A stretch of 64,000 nt of DNA from Dactylis glomerata. Its lineage: Eukaryota > Streptophyta > Magnoliopsida > Poales > Poaceae. The stretch covers positions 1,330,448 through 1,394,447 of the forward strand of contig QXEO01000434.1 in assembly GCA_007115705.1 (NCBI GenBank). The letters run 5' to 3'. Both the position numbers and the translations under genes were made by a program. Below are positions 42,665 to 54,560 of this stretch, in pieces. Under the pieces are notes generated by a model. It was given only the letters and a program-made list of their open reading frames with translations. It did no database searches and had not been told where the DNA came from. Position 1 is the first letter of the stretch; each line of letters starts with the position of its first letter.

Positions 42665-43014
42665 TTCTCCGGGGAGAATAGTTGGGCTTTGGGGGCCCAT
42701 AAGCTGAAACCCCATCGCTAACGGCGTTGCACTGTTTGGGCAAAGCCTGGTATTACCTGAAACAAATCGACCTGAATTCATTCTCTACGTACTATAATTT
42801 CAGAAAAGTATAACAATAATCCAGTAAACTTGTATTCACAGAATTGTCAAATAGCACTTGGCTGAAACAAATCCTACAGCTCCTGACAGTCTCCATTGCT
42901 TGATCTTTTCAAGGATGAAGTGAGTGAGAGCAGCTGCATTACATTGTTTCCGAACACTCCCAAACGCTTTCGTTGCTTCCACAGCATCCAGCAAGCAAGC
43001 ATCACAACAGAGTC
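42665..43014. other. Intergenic, nothing recognised
   Basis: Unique-looking sequence between the GC-rich leader and the duplicated response-regulator flank. Confidence 0.4.
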
Positions 43015-44105
43015 AAAACCTGATTGTTTGATGTTCTGGCATGGTTAAGGTGCACACATGGCAACGTTAAGACGAGACATTCAGTCTCATTCATGCTCTT
43101 TGAGCGAAGGCATTTTTAACCATTGAAATTGTCAACTCTGGATCTTTTCATTCATAGGATGTTTGTTTGATCTCTGCTGTCCAGTGTGCAATTTGGTCAG
43201 TAACTAGTAAGCTAATTAAACCTGATCTTTGCGGGAACATGTTTTGTCAGGCATACTTGCATAGTTGCGTGCATCAAGGCACTTGAGTGCTGCGATGACT
43301 GAAGAAAGAACCTTGGTGCTAGATCAGCACACTAGATTAGCCAATCTGCCAGGGCCTTTATTTCCTGCCGTTTTTCGTGTCCAGAGCTCTACTAAGAACT
43401 TGTACGGTTTTGGGGTAAATTTGCTGGATGGCTGGTTCATCGATCTTTGCCTGCAGAAAGATTCAGAACTTCATTACATGGTGACAATTTGCCCGCCCGA
43501 TTGCCCAGCGGTTTCAATGATGACATAAACTGGTTGTCCATCTCGATTGCTTCTATCATAGTACTGCAGTTTTTTCCTCTGATCTCCAAGATTGGTCTAT
43601 GCAGTCATCTTCTCAATAAAAATATATGCTTTGTTTGCCTACCAGCCCAGCTCTACTCATGATGCTCTGTATCAGGAGTACTTGTCAATGTAGCCCCATT
43701 TTGAATCAACCTGGTCACGATGGCTATGACAGACGAGTCTCCAGCACAGAATGCAATTCGAACCCCATAGATTACTCACTTATATAAGCTTACACGCAAA
43801 CCATCAGTTTTTCTCTAGCTACTCAGGTTAGCAAGAGAACCATCTTGTTTTTTCCAACAGCTACTACCACTACTACAATACATACAGCCCAAGCAGGGCA
43901 GGGCTAGGCCTAAAGATCAGCAATACTAGCTACACTACACTACACAGCACACCATACAAATACAGTTGGGCGAACATACGTATACACAGGTTTTAGAGAC
44001 ACATAGGTACGCGGGTGGCAGCCTCTGATCATATGCAAGCCCCGAGCGAATAGAAGTCGCACCCCAGATCGTCGCCGAAGGAAACATCATCCTTCTCCTG
44101 CATAT
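43015..44105 (-). repeat. Response-regulator 3' flank, intact copy of the duplicated segment
   Basis: Partner of 38690-40015. Includes the last exon (44029-44097) and about 1 kb downstream. The MATH-BTB gene lies between the two copies. Confidence 0.85.
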
Positions 44106-47100
44106 GCATAAGCGAAACTTCTGTTAAGCGAATCAGCGGCAATTGATGGTGTGTATCTTGCGATGAGATTATGAATGGTTCATTGGTTCACTAGGCTGAC
44201 ACTATTGCCTATTTGTTCTGTTCCTTAGTGAGAATGATATGGTAAAGGTATTTAACAAGGGAAAAAATCGCCTTACCACTTTGACCATGGAATTGAGAAG
44301 GCCGTCGAAACTGCAAGTGCTAGAGCTGAACTCGGTCTGCAGCCTTGGAATGCTTGATTCCAAAGCATTCCTTGGCACTGAAGTATCTCCTGAGAAGAGG
44401 AAATCGATCTTTGTTTGTGGAACAACTGGTGAAGCACTTGCACTTGTCTGTCCAAACATTCTTGCACCATGGCCGATATTTATGCTGCAATTGTTCGGCC
44501 TCTGGCTGATGGAATGATGAGCTCCAACATTACTTGGCAGTTGAGAGGAACTCCATGCAAGCTTCGGATCTTGTAGACTGTCTCCACTACTTTCATTCAC
44601 CTTCTGTCTAAAGCTGTTTCCACTTCCAAAGCTCCAATACTTTTGCTCGGTATCTGCAGGCGAATGCAACGTGCCACCGAAAGAGCTAGCTCCCACATTG
44701 GTGCCTCTTGCTACCATAAGGTCATTTGTTGGACGAAAACTTGCTGAGAATGCATCACCCAATCTAGATGCACCATTATTGTTGAACAAACCGTGTACTG
44801 GCAACCTGCTCGCAGAAAATCCAGATAAAGGAAGAGAACTCTGCTGGGATACACGAGACTCCAACGGACGAGAAGAAGCTCCAACCGCACCTTCAAGAAG
44901 TTCTAAACTTGCAGCGGGGCCTCTAATTGATGGCGGGATAGCTACTTTGGCTTGCGTGCACTCCACGAGATCTTGAGACAGCAATGGACTGCTTGTGACA
45001 CTTTGGAGCGTGCGAGGCATACCATTAGCCAGGCTATTCCCAGAAAGGATGGTGGACAGATCACCGCTGTCTTCATTCATCCACTTTTGTTGCAGTTGGG
45101 CCTGCCCAAGCGATGTTGCTAAACCTTGTCCCAGGTTCCCATGCTGGTTTCCTGGTAGGCTAAGATGATACTTGTTTCCATCACCAATGGAATTATTTGT
45201 TGTGCAACTGCCACTTCCAGAATGAATTGTTCTGGAAGCAGGCATCTCCTGTATCACAACAGGTGCCTGATTGTTTCTAGGACTATTTAGTAATCCATGT
45301 GCACTGAAAGATGATAGAGCTGCAGGAGATGCAAAGGCTTGATAACCCTGGAGCCCTTCAAATGCATCCATGCGCAGAAAGGGGTCTCTGCCTCCCAAAG
45401 CAGCAACGATGCCAGCTTGTTGTGATGCCACAGCACTTAACCGTCGGAGATAAAGCCTATATTTCTGCATGTACACAAAACAAACAGTTAAACTTCTGAT
45501 ACAGGTTATAATGAGTACTTAGCTGTATTTGCACATCTAGCCCTTAGTTTGTTTCAAAGTGACATATAGAATCGTTATAGAGTTAAGTTTCTATTTTATC
45601 ATACGCGTGCTTGCTTAGTCTTGTTAAAAGGTGTCGAAAAGTGCTACAGAAAAAGGCCCTTTTTCAGCTCTAACCAGATTACTCATTTACTTGTTTCAGG
45701 ACTTGTTCAAGGAACCGCAGTGTTTTATAGTGATTTTTTTCACACTTAATATGGACATTGTAAGTATATTTGTTCCAGGTTAATCAGTGCGGGAGCAGTG
45801 CTTTCTTACTGCACAACTTTAATAATGTTAATTGGTCCGCATAATATATGCTAGTATCCTGTACCATTTGCATTGAAGAACTCAGTGAGAATTTGGCAAT
45901 TTGCAGAATATACAATGCCTAGTGCCAAATATAGCAGTAATTACAACTTGTTCTATGCACTACTATCTTTTAATACCTAGCAGCTGGCTTCAGTAGAGAT
46001 TAACACTCGGCTGTATGGGACGAACACAGTACTGATCTACTAATAACTACAAGAAAGTAAATTAAATGCCTTGCCTGTAGGTGACTTGCAACATTTTCCC
46101 TTGTAAGTTTCTCAACATTCATGAGCTCAAGTATCCTTTTTGGCACTGCTTCTACATAAACAGAAAAGAAGGTGAGTACCATGAATTACTGTAAAATAAA
46201 ATAACGACAAAAATGGAAGTACTGGTAAGTTCTTACTGTCAATTCCAAGATGGTTCACAGCAGCGACAAATTTTCTATGCAATTCAACCGACCAAACAAC
46301 TCTTGGCCTCTTTGGAGCTGAAGGGTCATCGTTGTCTTGACCATTGCTATCCTCGTCTTCATCTTCCTCCTCGCTATGATATTCCTTCCTCTTCTTGCTG
46401 GGCCTCCCACTTTGGTCAGGCGACCCACAAGTAACTTGGCCGTACATATAGTCAGAATCCGCACTTGGTGGCTTATTGCACTCTTCATAGGTATCAAGAT
46501 TAACACAGTCGCGGGTACTGAATTTCTTCCTAACAACATGCTGCCAGATATTCCTAAGCTCTTCAATTCGAACAGGTTTTAGGAGATAGTCACAGGCACC
46601 ATGGGTTATCCCCTTCATAACAGTTTTTGTCTCTCCATTCACAGATAACACTGCATGGAAAATAATTGGTTAGCAACTTAGCATTAACATTTTCCCCTTC
46701 CCCAATTAGAAAGTACAGAGCATAGGATTCGCTCAGATTTGATACTTTCTTTCTATCTACAAGAATATCCATCTTTTCTTAGAAAAGATAAAAGACGGAT
46801 ATTACAAAGAATGTATACTTTGCATCTAAGAGAATATCAATCTTTGTATACACTATGCACAAGTGCCTCCTAGGCCCCTAGTACCAAGAACAGTAAGAAT
46901 TGGGCATCTGTGAGATGGATGAAATGTGGAACTTACTAATGACAGGGAGGTCCATTTCAAGCCCCACCAGCTCGAGAAGCTTAAACCCATCCATGTCCGG
47001 CATGTGGACATCACTGATAACTAGATCAAACATGTCCCTGTTTTCCCGCAGCATCCTCAGCGCAATGACAGCCTGATTCGTTGTCGTCACTGGAAACCAA

Positions 47101-47652
47101 ACACAGGTTAGTTTACTCTTCCAAGTGAATAACAGTAAAAGAAACAGAAACGATCTTGTACATTTTGCATGACAAAAGTGCATCCCAAAGCCCAAACAGA
47201 CGCAGCATGCATTTGTTTATACTCCAGATAAACAGTGGGAATATATATTCAGACCATACATTCAAATGGATGTATCCCTCTTAGAGGTACGCAATCTTTC
47301 GCTGCAGGTAGCATTTATACGCAATCTTAGAGGTACTACATCAAATCTTGTGAGCTGTGACAACCACCAACAGCATTTTCAGTGGCTGTCCTAGACACTG
47401 ATGAACAGGCGAATTTCTGAAACAGAATAACTGAAATTGACAGCTCATGGCGCAGTGTCTGGCTCCTAGCACAGATAAAATCACAACCCGGAGTTGCAAG
47501 CAAGATTTCTCACCGTGATACTGGCAGCGGCGCAGGAGGGTCTCAAGCACCTTGAGGCACACGCGGTCGTCGTCAACGGCGAGGACCCGCATGCCGACGG
47601 GGAACTGGTCCCTCCCCGTCGCGGCCACACCGCTCCTCTCCTCCGTCCTCAT
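44029..47652 (-). CDS. Type-B response regulator (ARR-B, GARP transcription factor), six exons
   Basis: Nuclear transcription factor at the output of cytokinin two-component signalling. Exons: 47514-47652, 46937-47089, 46237-46650, 46075-46151, 44277-45464 and 44029-44097. Together they are 2040 nt, giving 679 residues, normal for the family. The receiver domain is residues 21-140: acidic pair Asp27/Asp28, phosphoacceptor Asp73 in VISDVHMPDMDGF and Lys122 in LLKPV. A nuclear-signal-like PSKKRKE is followed by an acidic linker, then the GARP/Myb DNA-binding domain at about 211-270 (KRPRVVWSVELHRKFVAAVN, KYRLYLRRL). The long Gln/Ser-rich exon 5 is the probable activation region, and the end is DLGCDFYSLGACI. 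All introns are GT-AG except intron 4, which has a GC donor (ctacag/gcaagg). The ATG at 47652 (MRTEERSG) is the first in frame. Closest to rice ORR21/22-type proteins by memory. Confidence 0.93.
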
Positions 47653-48417
47653 GAGAAGACAGCCTTCAGCAATTCCTTCCCAACTCGCAGGAAGATAACC
47701 AAGAACAGGCACCAGCTCTTCAGAAGCGAGAAGCAAGAAACAAATTTTGCCTACAAGTTGCTTGTGGCACTGGCGCTAGTCCCCAACCAAGAGACCAAGA
47801 ATCCCAAATCGAGCCAATTGCAGAGGTTAGCAGCACCGACGAGGCGCTGAGACGTGGACGGGGGGAGGTGGCTTGGACCCGAGGCCTCCCAATCCCCAGC
47901 AAGGAAGGAAAGAAAACCCACCACCACCCGACCCAAACCTTAGCTGAAAAGAGAAAATTCGGGAGGCACAACGGAGAGAACGAAAGAAAGAAGCAGCTGG
48001 TGGATTTGGACCTGGGGATGGGAGGACGGATGGGGCTTCAGGACCAAACCCACCATCACCCCACCATCATTATTGAAGCAAAGATGTGGGAAAGCGAGAA
48101 TGGGGGGCCGGGGAGTTGGACGCGAAAAGGAAGCGGAGACGGCGACCGCTGGAGACGACCGGGTAACCAACCAACCAATCCTGCGCCTCCCTCGGCTCGA
48201 TCACGGGCTCAAACTAGCTCATCTCTCTGCCGCGGAGATGGGGATTTGTTCGGAGTGGGAGCAGGGAGAAGGGCACTCTTGGTTGGGGAAGAGATGGGGA
48301 GGGGATGTCTGAGAGTGGCATGGACGCCCATGGCCATGGATATAGCTCGGGCCGAAAGAGTGGTGGCGTCAGGCAAGGATACAACAGAAGGTGGGGCCCA
48401 CGAGCTGATAATTACAG
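47653..48417. promoter_or_regulatory. Response-regulator 5' flank
   Basis: About 770 bp between the ATG and the palindromic MITE. It is purine-rich near 47880-48010, consistent with a CT-rich 5' leader on the minus strand. No specific element is claimed. Confidence 0.4.
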
Positions 48418-48426
48418 GCGTGGATG

Positions 48427-48777
48427 GAGAAAATAACAAAAAACGACCATATTTGTGCCGAATGTGTCAGCTAGCTACCATTTTTGATTTTTTAGACACA
48501 TAAATACCACTTTTGAGGTGCGGCGATGACACATAGCACTGATTCACCCGGTTTAGAAGTTTAACAACGTTTCTGACAAGGAGGGCCCACTTATCTGCCA
48601 TATCAGCCCGACAAGTGGGCCCTCCTTGTCTAAAACGCTGTTAAACTTCTAAACCGGGTGAATTAGTGCTATGTGTCACCGCCGCACCTCAAAAGTGGTA
48701 TTTATGTGTCAAAAAACCAAAAATGGTAGCTAGCTGATCCGTTTGGCACAAATGTGGTAGTTTTTTGTCATTTTCTC
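48427..48777. mobile_element. Palindromic Mutator-type MITE, 351 bp
   Basis: Two arms of about 165 bp are inverted copies of each other: gagaaaataacaaaaaac at the left end mirrors the right end, and ggagggcccactt near the centre mirrors aagtgggccctcc. The 9-bp duplication gcgtggatg lies at 48418-48426 and 48778-48786. A transcript through it would fold into a long hairpin. It sits about 0.8 kb upstream of the response regulator. Confidence 0.93.
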
Positions 48778-48786
48778 GCGTGGATG

Positions 48787-49580
48787 TGACCCTCTGTAGA
48801 GCACAACAGTGCACGCTGTGTTTTGAGAAGCTTATATTCATTTTTTTTTTCTTTTAGCTAGGAAATATGGTCGTATTTTGTCTTGAAAATTTGAAAGAGG
48901 AAAGTATCAAGATAATATATACATGCGGTGAGTTATTTCAAAGGGGCGTCTGGAGCTCAGTTGAGTGATCTCTAACTAGAGATCAGTTGTCTTTTTCCTT
49001 CAGTCTCTCGTCTTCAATTTCGGCGAGCCCCCCACACTCTAAACCCAAAGACCTGTCTTGACTTTCCTCTAAACCTCTCCTAACTCTGGCAAAGAAATTC
49101 CGGCGAGCTTCTACACCCTCAACCCTAAGACCCCCAGCATTCAAAACCCTAAGTTCATTTCCTCACCTCTGCCGATAACGTCGCGGCCAGCCGCGCCGTC
49201 CTCGTTTCTTCCGAAAAGATTGTCAACCATAGCATCTAGAGATGGAGGTGGAAGAAGGCTGGAGAAATAAGATGAATGATTTCTAGCAAATACATATTTC
49301 AAATATCGGTAAAACTTCAAAATAACATCTTTTTAATTTTTTGTAAAACGGATATGCCTACACCAATTGTCCATCCAATCCGGATCAATGGTGACAGAAG
49401 TTTAGTTAAAGTATCTTCATCGGGACCCTAAAACTGTGTTCGGCATGACGCGTCGACAAACGCGTTTTGGGCGTGCCGGCTTACGTGGCCATCTAGTTGG
49501 GTTGTGCCTACGCCAGCATACCCGATCGGTCGCTCCAATTGCAAATTTTAATATTTTTTATCACAAAAATGAAAATGAAA
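48787..49580. other. Intergenic, no gene recognised
   Basis: 48990-49250 has several aaaccctaa and cggcgag motifs typical of plant 5' leaders or telomere-box-like promoter sequence, but no convincing ORF follows. Confidence 0.4.
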
Positions 49581-49582
49581 TA

Positions 49583-49685
49583 TTTCCTCCTACCCATATT
49601 ACTCTTCGCTAATACGGATATATCTAGACATATTTTAGTGACAGATAAATCCGTATTAACGAAGAGTAATATGGGTCGGAGGGAG
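49583..49685. mobile_element. Stowaway-type MITE, 103 bp
   Basis: The left end (tttcctcctacccatattac) and right end (gtaatatgggtcggagggag) are inverted copies, and TA flanks both (49581-49582, 49686-49687). The left end has lost the canonical ctccctcc by point changes. Confidence 0.88.
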
Positions 49686-50670
49686 TAGTCCATACAACAA
49701 TTATTAATTTAAACATACCAAATAGAATTGTGCCAAATAAAATAGTGCATACAATAATGAGAATAAATTAAAGTTCAAGATTCATGCAGTGTTACCTCCC
49801 CTCACCTACAAATGCGTCACTAGATCATCCTGCAGTCGTTGGTGAGTGTCTTGGTCGAGAATTTCACGATGGTTTTGAGGAAAAGTTTCAAACTCGGCTG
49901 GCACCTCATTATCAACTTGGGCAAAAGGGCCCTCCCAATCATATGGAAGATCATCATGCATTGGATTAGCACGTGCACTCTCGATGATCATGTTGTGCAT
50001 AATTACACAAGAATTCATGAACTCCCACATCTGAGTTGTCGACCACTGGAGAGAGGGATACCAGACAATAGCAAAACGTTGCTGGAGCATGCCAAATGCT
50101 CGCTCAACATCATTCCTACATCTCTCATGCACTTGGCAAACCATGCTTTGTTCTCCAAGTACGGGTCATGAATTGTCTTCGCATTTGTCGGCCATTGTGG
50201 GTAAATGCCGTCAGCCAGATAGTACCCTATGGTGTAGGATGTGTCCATTGATCACATAGTTGACCAGCGGAGCATGGCCTTCAGTCAGTCTTGTGAACAT
50301 TAAAGAATGTTGCAACATGTTGATGTCATTGTGAGATCCCACTATGCCAAAGGAAAGCAATGCAAATCCACAGGTCATAATCTGTCACTGCTTCAAGGAT
50401 CACGCTGCACACACCAATGTGCCATTCATATATCCCCTGCCAAGCAAACCTGCAATTCTCCCTTGCGCAAAGCATACAGTGGATGCTTCCAAGCATCCTA
50501 GGAAATCCTCTTGCTTTGTTCTGTGCCAAAATCTAGGCAGTGTATTGTTCGTTTGATGCTCTAGATAGACTGATCCAAACTATCTCACGATTGACAAAAC
50601 TTGTACAAAGTATTTTGAGCAGTAGACTCAGCCATGCGAAGATAGTCATTCACTGTATAAGGAGGAGCAC

Positions 50671-52296
50671 TGATACGTCTCAAACGTATCTATAATATTT
50701 GATGCTCCATGCTTTGTTTTACACCATTTGCCTATTGTTTCGTTACACTTAGTGGCATTTTTATACATTTTCTGGAACTAACCTATTAACGAAGTGCCAC
50801 AGTGCCAGTTTCCTGTTTTCTGCTGTTTTTGTGTTTCAGAAGTGATACACAGGAAATATTCTCGGAATTGGACGAAACAAGTTCCTGAAGTCATATTTCA
50901 CCGGGAACCTCCCAAACATCCGAAGACCTGACGGAGGGGGGGCACGTGGCCCCCACACACAGGGGCGGCGCGGCCTGGCCCCTGGCCACGCCGGCCCCTT
51001 GTGAGGCCGCATGGCTCCACCTCTGACAGCCCCCTTTCGCCTACATATACCCCCTGACGAGAAAAACCTAAGTGCCCGATCAGTTTTCCAGAATACATCG
51101 CGATCCGCCGCCGCCGTCGACCCGAACATCGGGAGGGTCCAGAAGCTCTTCCCGGCACCCTGCCGGAGAGGGGAATCGCCACCGGAGGTCTTCTTCATCG
51201 CCATGCTTGCCTCCGGAGCGATGAGTGAGTAGTCTACCTTGGACTATGGGTCCATAGCAGTAGCTAGATGGTTGTCTTCTCCACCATGTGCTTCATGTTT
51301 AGATCTCATGAGCTGCCCTACATGATTGAGATCACCGTTATGTAATTCTATGATGTTGGTTTGTTGGGATCCGATGAATATTGGTGTTTATGATTAAGTT
51401 GTTGTACTGAATTATATCTTTTGTTATCTCTATGTTGTTTATGATCTTGCATGCTCTCCGTTGTTAGTAGCTATCTTGGCCGAGTAGTTACTAGTGACTC
51501 CAAGAGGGGGTATTTATGCTCGATAGTGGGTTCATGTCTCTATTTCACCTGGGGGAGTGACAGAAACCTCTAAGGTGGTAGATGTGCTGTTGCTACTAGG
51601 GAGAAAACAACATTCATATGCTCAAGGGCATATGCTTTGTTTACATTACACACTTTGCTTAATGCAATTATCTGTTGTTCGCAACTTAATACTTTTGGGG
51701 TGTTCGGATGATATCCCCGGGGGTGGATTATTAGTCATAGATGCAGTTGGATGGCGGTCTATGTATTTTGTTGTAATGCCCAGAGTGAATCTCATAGTGA
51801 TCTTCTTGACATATCACGTTATCTTTATTCTATCAATTGCCCAACTGTAATTTGTTTACCCAGCATGTTATTTTATCTATGGAGAGACACCACTAGTGAA
51901 CTGTGGACCCCGGTCCTATTTTAATCATATTGCAATCACCTGTTTACTTTTCCCGCACTGTTTACTTTACTCGCATATTACTCTACTATTTTCCACTCGA
52001 TACACTCATAACCTTTGTTTCAAGCAAACCGGTGAGATTGACAACCTCATCGCAAGTTGGGGACAAAGTATTTGTCTGTGTGTGTGCAGGTTCCACAAAC
52101 ACCTTCAGTCGTTATCGTCTCTCTTCTCCTGTTCGATATACCTTGGTTTCTTAACTGAGGGAAAACTAGCCGCTACACTCATCATACCTTCCTCTTGGGG
52201 TTCCCAACGGGCTGGTCATCACCACGCACAAGGACATACTGCTCCCACGTTAACTAAACGCCACAGCTCTTTTCTGGCGCCATCACACGAGTAGCA
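50671..52296 (+). repeat. 5' LTR of Gypsy copy 2
   Basis: 1626 bp, starting tgatacgtctcaaacg and ending cacgagtagca. Confidence 0.93.
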
Positions 52297-52306
52297 GCTT
52301 CTTTTC

Positions 52307-52324
52307 TGGCGCCGTTGCCGGGGA
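52307..52324 (+). other. Primer-binding site (tRNA-Asp type) of Gypsy copy 2
   Basis: tggcgccgttgccgggga, ten bases after the LTR, except that a near copy (tctggcgccatcac) also occurs just inside the LTR end at 52273-52286. Confidence 0.85.
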
Positions 52325-52493
52325 AGAGAGAAGACTTCTGCGAGGGGAGTTCTTCGCACACACATTCTTTACTTTGTTATTTGTTTTGCTTTACTTTATT
52401 TTATTTTACCTGCATTGCTTTTTTATATCAAAAACCCAAAAAAATTAGAATCCTTGGTAGTTGTTTTTACTTGTTTACTTTCGTTTTGCTGAA

Positions 52494-54557
52494 ATGGGTA
52501 CTCCTGAAAATACCAAGTTGTGTGACTTTGCTAGCACGAACAATAGTGATTTTATTTGCACACCTATTGCACCAACTGTTCCTGCTACCACTTTTTATGA
52601 GATTAAGCCTGCTTTATTGAACCTTGTTATGAAAGAGCAATTTTCTGGTGCTAGTACTGAAGATGCTGCAGCTCATCTCAACAATTTTGTTGAGCTATGT
52701 GAGATGCAGAAATATAAGGATGTTGATAGTGATATTATTAAGCTCGAGTTGTTTCCTTTTTCTTTGAGAGGAAAGGCTAAAGATTGGTTGCTGTCTTTGA
52801 CTAAGAATAGTATTGATTCATGGGCTAAGTGTAAGGATGCTTTTATTGGTAGATATTATCCTCCTGCTAGGATTATATCGTTGCGTAGCAATATTATGAA
52901 GTTTACTCAGTTTGATAATGAACATGTTGCTCAAGCTTGGGAAAGAATGAAATCTATGATAAAGAATTGCCCCACTCATGGACTGACTACTTGGATGATT
53001 ATCCAAACTTTTTATGCAGGACTAAATTTTTCTTCAAGGAACCTACTTGATTCAGCTGCTGGAGGCACTTTTATGTCCCTTACTTTGGGCGCCGCATCAA
53101 AGCTACTCGACAACATGATGGTAAATTATTCCGAATGGCACACCGAGAGAGCTCCACAAGGTAAGAAGGTAAATTCTGTTGAGGAAACCTCTTCCTTAAG
53201 TGATAAGATTGATACAATTATGGCTATGCTTGCTAATGATAGGACTCATGTTGATCCTAATAATGTTCCTTTGGCCTCTCTGGTTGCTCAAGAAGAGCAA
53301 GTTGATGTGAATTTCATTAGAAACAACAATTTTAATAACAATGCTTATAGGAACAATTTTGCTAGTAACAATTATAGGTCGTATCCTTCTACCAATGGTA
53401 ATGGTTATGGTAACTCTTATGGTAATTCCTACAACAACACTAGGGCCGCGCCCTCCGAGCTTGAGGTAATGCTCAAGGACTTCATCGGTAAACAAACTGC
53501 TTTTAACAAGTCTGTTGAGGAAAAGTTAGGCAAAATTGATATTCTTGCTTCTAAAGTTGATAGCCTTGCTCATGATGTTGAACTTCTGAAACTAAAAGTG
53601 TTTCCTAATGATGTGAATGTGAGCAATATTGTTGCTGCCGCTAATGCTACCCAAGTTGGAATTGATGAAAATATTAGATTGTTAGCGGAATTGCATGCCA
53701 TGTGGGAAAGAGAAGATGAGATGGCTAGAAAGATGAAGGTATGTACTATTACTACCTCTAATGATGTTGCTCCTACTGATAGCAATCCTCTTACTTTGAT
53801 TGGTGTAGAGAAAACTCCCACTCCTTGTGCTAAAAAGCCTAAAACTGCCAAAACTTTTTCTCAAAAGAGTGCTGAAATTTTTCGGAGTGTGGGAGATGAT
53901 AGCTCTATTTCTTTTAATGATTTTGATGTTGATGGCTGCAATATATCTGAAGTTATTTTGTTCTTGCAAAAGCTTGCTTTGACTCCCAATGCTAGTTCTT
54001 TAAATATTGCTTTTACCAAGCATATTACCAATGCTCTCATAAAGATTAGGGATGAAAAGTTGAAGCAAAAAGCCTCTGTTCCCAAGAAGTTAGAAGATGG
54101 TTGGGAACCCATCATTGATATGCATGTTAATGGTTATGATTGCCATGCTTTATGTGATCTAGGTGCTAGTATTTCTATCATGCCTAGAAAGATTTATGAT
54201 ATGCTTGATTTACCACCACTTGAAAAGTGTTATTTTGATGTTCCTATTGCTGATGTTGCTAAGAAGAAACCTTTGGGAAGGATTAATGATGTTCTTATTG
54301 TGGTTAACAATAACCTTGTTCCCGTTGATTTTCTTGTTATGGACGTTGAATGCCATGCTTCATGTCCTATTATTTTGGGAAGACCCTTTCTTCGAACTGT
54401 AGGTGCTATCATTGATATGAGGGAAGGCACTATCAAGTATCAATTCCCACTTAAGAAAGGTATGGAACACTTCCCTAGGAAAAGAAAGAAATTACTTTTT
54501 GACTCTATTCTTAGAGCAAATTATGAGCTTGATGCTTCATCTCTTGATATTACTTGA
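52494..54557 (+). CDS. Gag-protease polyprotein of the Gypsy element, intact
   Basis: A single open frame of 687 residues from ATG 52494 (MGTPENTKLCDF). The Gag domain covers about residues 30-230 and contains LNLVMKEQFSGASTEDAAAH and the LFPFSLRGKAKDWL core typical of retrotransposon Gag. An Asn/Tyr-rich low-complexity stretch (FNNNAYRNNFASNNY) sits near residues 280-325 and a helical, Leu/Lys-rich segment near 345-385. The aspartic protease is near residues 545-665, with the active-site CDLGASISIMP and the later ILGRPFLRT. No zinc knuckle of the CCHC type is seen. The product would form the particle shell and cleave itself, but pol enzymes must come from elsewhere. Expression today is unknown; the young LTRs and open frame make it plausible. 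Confidence 0.9.
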   Translation: MGTPENTKLCDFASTNNSDFICTPIAPTVPATTFYEIKPALLNLVMKEQFSGASTEDAAAHLNNFVELCEMQKYKDVDSDIIKLELFPFSLRGKAKDWLLSLTKNSIDSWAKCKDAFIGRYYPPARIISLRSNIMKFTQFDNEHVAQAWERMKSMIKNCPTHGLTTWMIIQTFYAGLNFSSRNLLDSAAGGTFMSLTLGAASKLLDNMMVNYSEWHTERAPQGKKVNSVEETSSLSDKIDTIMAMLANDRTHVDPNNVPLASLVAQEEQVDVNFIRNNNFNNNAYRNNFASNNYRSYPSTNGNGYGNSYGNSYNNTRAAPSELEVMLKDFIGKQTAFNKSVEEKLGKIDILASKVDSLAHDVELLKLKVFPNDVNVSNIVAAANATQVGIDENIRLLAELHAMWEREDEMARKMKVCTITTSNDVAPTDSNPLTLIGVEKTPTPCAKKPKTAKTFSQKSAEIFRSVGDDSSISFNDFDVDGCNISEVILFLQKLALTPNASSLNIAFTKHITNALIKIRDEKLKQKASVPKKLEDGWEPIIDMHVNGYDCHALCDLGASISIMPRKIYDMLDLPPLEKCYFDVPIADVAKKKPLGRINDVLIVVNNNLVPVDFLVMDVECHASCPIILGRPFLRTVGAIIDMREGTIKYQFPLKKGMEHFPRKRKKLLFDSILRANYELDASSLDIT

Positions 54558-54560
54558 TTC

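Noticed and set aside
47868..48503. 211-codon plus-strand ORF upstream of the response regulator
   Set aside because: Runs through promoter sequence and into the palindromic MITE; no domain, and the other strand is equally open.
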